Of a stretch of DNA of 64,000 nt, positions 62,496 to 64,000 are shown piece by piece. Where the stretch lies: contig JAJQCZ010000050.1 of the NCBI GenBank assembly GCA_021202465.1, forward strand, positions 52,554-116,553. The letters are read 5' to 3'. The notes beneath the pieces are model-generated. The model did no database searches and had not been told where the DNA came from. It saw only the letters and a program-made list of their open reading frames with translations. Within the stretch, counting starts at the first letter, position 1. Each line of letters opens with the position of its first letter. Source of the stretch: Lachnospiraceae bacterium (GTDB lineage: Bacteria; Bacillota; Clostridia; Lachnospirales; Lachnospiraceae). The position numbers were made by a program, and so were the translations under genes.

Positions 62496-63722
62496 TCAAA
62501 AAAGCGATTCCTTCGCGGACGCAGCAAGCTTCTGATATAAACGCTTTGCCTCGGCCACCTCCTCTCTGGTGGCCTCGTCATTATAACGAGCCGCGATGTA
62601 CAGCTGCCGCAGGGAACGGACATCCCCCGGCTCCATGACATATTTTGTCTTTCCCGCAATCTCCTCACTGGTGTCACTCTTCGCGAGATCGATTCCTCTG
62701 CGCCGACACAGACTCAGATATTTCCGGTACTGCGCCCGTACCTGCCCCACCGGCCGGGAAGACGCCCGGAGCCGCCGTCTCAGAGAAGTCTTTTCGGAAA
62801 CCGCAGACCGCCGCTCCGCGGACTCTGTCCGGATCGCATCCCACCGGCTGCGGCCGGAGAGCCAGCGGAAAAGAACTATAAGAAGTACCGCGGCCAGAAT
62901 CAGCCCCAGAGCAGTCAGCACACGCAGGAAGAGGTCCGCGTTCTGTCCGGCTTCCATCCCCTCGAACACATTTTCCAGACCGGAGGTGTCGATCGTCACC
63001 TCTGACTCCTGCTGTTCTGAGGCAGAGAACGAAATCCGGGAAAACAGCCAGACAACGACGCGAAGTACACCCGCCAGAACATACACGCAGCCGAGTAAGA
63101 GCGGATAAAAGACCGTCTGATACACCCCGGTCAGGAACATCCGCACAGCATCGAGAAAAGCGTCCGAAGAGAAAATGGCCGCTCCCATGAGAACGCCGAC
63201 CGCCGCCGCCAGATTCATCGCCTGAAAACGCGGCGTGCAGCACACGGACAGATCATGGCGCAGCGAACGCAGCAGCAGCACACAGCAGACCAGACTGATC
63301 AGTCCCGCGGGAATCGTGATCGCGGCCAGCTGCGCCCCGCAGCCCACAAGCAGCGCCAGCATGCAAAATCCCAGCAGCACTTTCCAGAAAATACGAAAAA
63401 TATCGACCTGCGCCGACCAGTCCGGCAGGTACAGCTTTTCAGCCGTCAGGTAAATCATATAAACGGCAGGCGGCAAAGCGGCAAGCCACCCCGTCCATCC
63501 GCCGCCGGGCAGGAAAAAGATCCCCACCAGCAAAGCGAGCGGCAGAAAACGAAGACTCCCCCGTTCCCGAAACGGAAAGGTCAGCGTTCCCGTCAGCGCC
63601 TGCAGGCCCAGGCAGGCCAGAAGAAACGGCGCTTCCGCCCCGGCCAGCAGCGCAAAGAAGCCGGCAAAAGCATAATAAAATCCCAGATCGGACAAACATT
63701 TGAGTAATACAAGGGTCAGCAT
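62496..63722 (-). CDS. DUF4129 domain membrane protein
   Basis: 408 aa. About eight hydrophobic segments in the N-terminal 250 residues, then a charged linker and a C-terminal DUF4129-like domain (LYIAARYNDEATREEVAEAKRLYQKL). Such proteins usually sit next to DUF58 and transglutaminase-like genes in a conserved membrane cluster. GGAGGAGTCTGT precedes the ATG at 63722, which overlaps the stop of the upstream gene (ATGCTGA). Confidence 0.8.
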   Translation of the reverse strand: MLTLVLLKCLSDLGFYYAFAGFFALLAGAEAPFLLACLGLQALTGTLTFPFRERGSLRFLPLALLVGIFFLPGGGWTGWLAALPPAVYMIYLTAEKLYLPDWSAQVDIFRIFWKVLLGFCMLALLVGCGAQLAAITIPAGLISLVCCVLLLRSLRHDLSVCCTPRFQAMNLAAAVGVLMGAAIFSSDAFLDAVRMFLTGVYQTVFYPLLLGCVYVLAGVLRVVVWLFSRISFSASEQQESEVTIDTSGLENVFEGMEAGQNADLFLRVLTALGLILAAVLLIVLFRWLSGRSRWDAIRTESAERRSAVSEKTSLRRRLRASSRPVGQVRAQYRKYLSLCRRRGIDLAKSDTSEEIAGKTKYVMEPGDVRSLRQLYIAARYNDEATREEVAEAKRLYQKLAASAKESLF

Positions 63723-63985
63723 ACAGACTCCTCCTGCCCGGTCGCAGTCCACAGAGGCACCCCCGCCCGTTTTGCCCGGGCCGCGGCCAGATGCAGAATC
63801 TCCGGATCCTCCTCCGGCGTGATAAACATCAACCCCCGGGTGCTGTCCGAGCTTCGGATCGCCTGTTCCAGCAGGACGTCACAGGAAATCGCCGCCTGAC
63901 CCAGGCCGCGCCCCAGCCCCTCGAGGGGGTGCGGCGGAAGAGGCTCAGCCACCCCCCAGACCCCCCCCAGCCGCGGGCCCGGCAA
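63716..63985 (-). CDS. C-terminal part of a DUF58-like protein (window edge)
   Basis: Frame ending LHLAAARAKRAGVPLWTATGQEESVC, coupled to the DUF4129 gene by an ATGCTGA overlap. Position and sequence style fit the C-terminus of a DUF58 protein, the usual neighbour of DUF4129 genes. Upstream of about 63930 the sequence is C/G-homopolymer rich and the reading frame there (HPLEGLGRG) looks unreliable. The true start lies beyond the window or is lost to a local error. Confidence 0.45.
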   Translation of the reverse strand: MPGPRLGGVWGVAEPLPPHPLEGLGRGLGQAAISCDVLLEQAIRSSDSTRGLMFITPEEDPEILHLAAARAKRAGVPLWTATGQEESVC

Positions 63986-64000
63986 GAACGCGGGGGAGGG

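Noticed and set aside
1..64000. tRNA, rRNA or origin-like sequences
   Set aside because: None could be recognised by reading; a covariance-model scan would be needed to exclude short tRNA genes fully.

Overview
The window is chromosomal DNA from an anaerobic, acetogenic Clostridia (most like a Lachnospiraceae/Eubacteriales acetogen). The evidence is a full carbonyl-branch Wood-Ljungdahl cluster, LL-diaminopimelate aminotransferase, mutS2, yhaM, OmpR/histidine-kinase pairs, strong AGGAGG ribosome sites and sigma-A type promoters. The core is G+C rich; about 43.7-59.2 kb is visibly more A+T rich and accessory.

Layout. (1) 1-19 kb, minus strand: acetyl-CoA synthase / CO dehydrogenase cluster. 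Three promoters can be read. One (18,247) drives a 75-aa protein, cooC, cooS, a second cooC and one acsB. A second (12,007) drives acsD, acsC, acsE and another acsB, ending at a strong terminator (6,388). A third (4,470) drives the corrinoid activator RACo, a DUF3786 protein and folC. CooT and a natural His6 metal-binding protein sit upstream. The cluster therefore holds the catalytic enzymes, nickel insertion factors and corrinoid reactivation, and it carries two different full-length acsB genes. (2) 19-43.6 kb: housekeeping and metabolic genes: dapL, a DUF1015 gene broken by an in-frame TGA, serA, ridA, a MarR/GNAT pair, rlmD, yhaM, a protease-dead HtrA homologue, mutS2, two two-component systems, trmL, an aminotransferase with its Lrp-type regulator, a CYTH protein and a CitMHS transporter. 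(3) 43.8-59.2 kb: defence island with an AbiE toxin-antitoxin pair, a decayed IS21 element, a 64-repeat CRISPR array and a type I-C cas locus (cas3, cas5, cas8c with embedded cas11c, cas7, cas4, cas1, cas2). (4) 59.2-64 kb: MFS transporter, hypothetical protein, class I aminotransferase, DUF4129 membrane protein and a cut-off gene at the window edge.

Most interesting result: the 202-bp gap between cas3 and cas5 appears to encode a crRNA-like regulatory RNA on the plus strand. It has an extended -10 promoter, then a 32-nt degenerate repeat (56,712-56,743) that keeps the repeat's first 3 and last 12 nt and replaces the middle with a different small hairpin. A guide follows whose first 24 nt match 18 of 24 positions at 56,618-56,641. 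That target has a type I-C TTC PAM directly beside it and lies on the -10 box and start site of the cas5 operon. The mismatches include positions 6, 12 and 18, the bases type I Cascade flips out. This is the expected layout of a CreR-type RNA that makes Cascade repress its own operon.

Other notable points: loss of the normal ATG of cas1 (ACG in its place), two duplicated spacers each five units apart, a decayed terminal repeat with seven G-to-A changes, a likely leaderless mutS2 mRNA, and a 12-A tract at the start of a sensor kinase gene.
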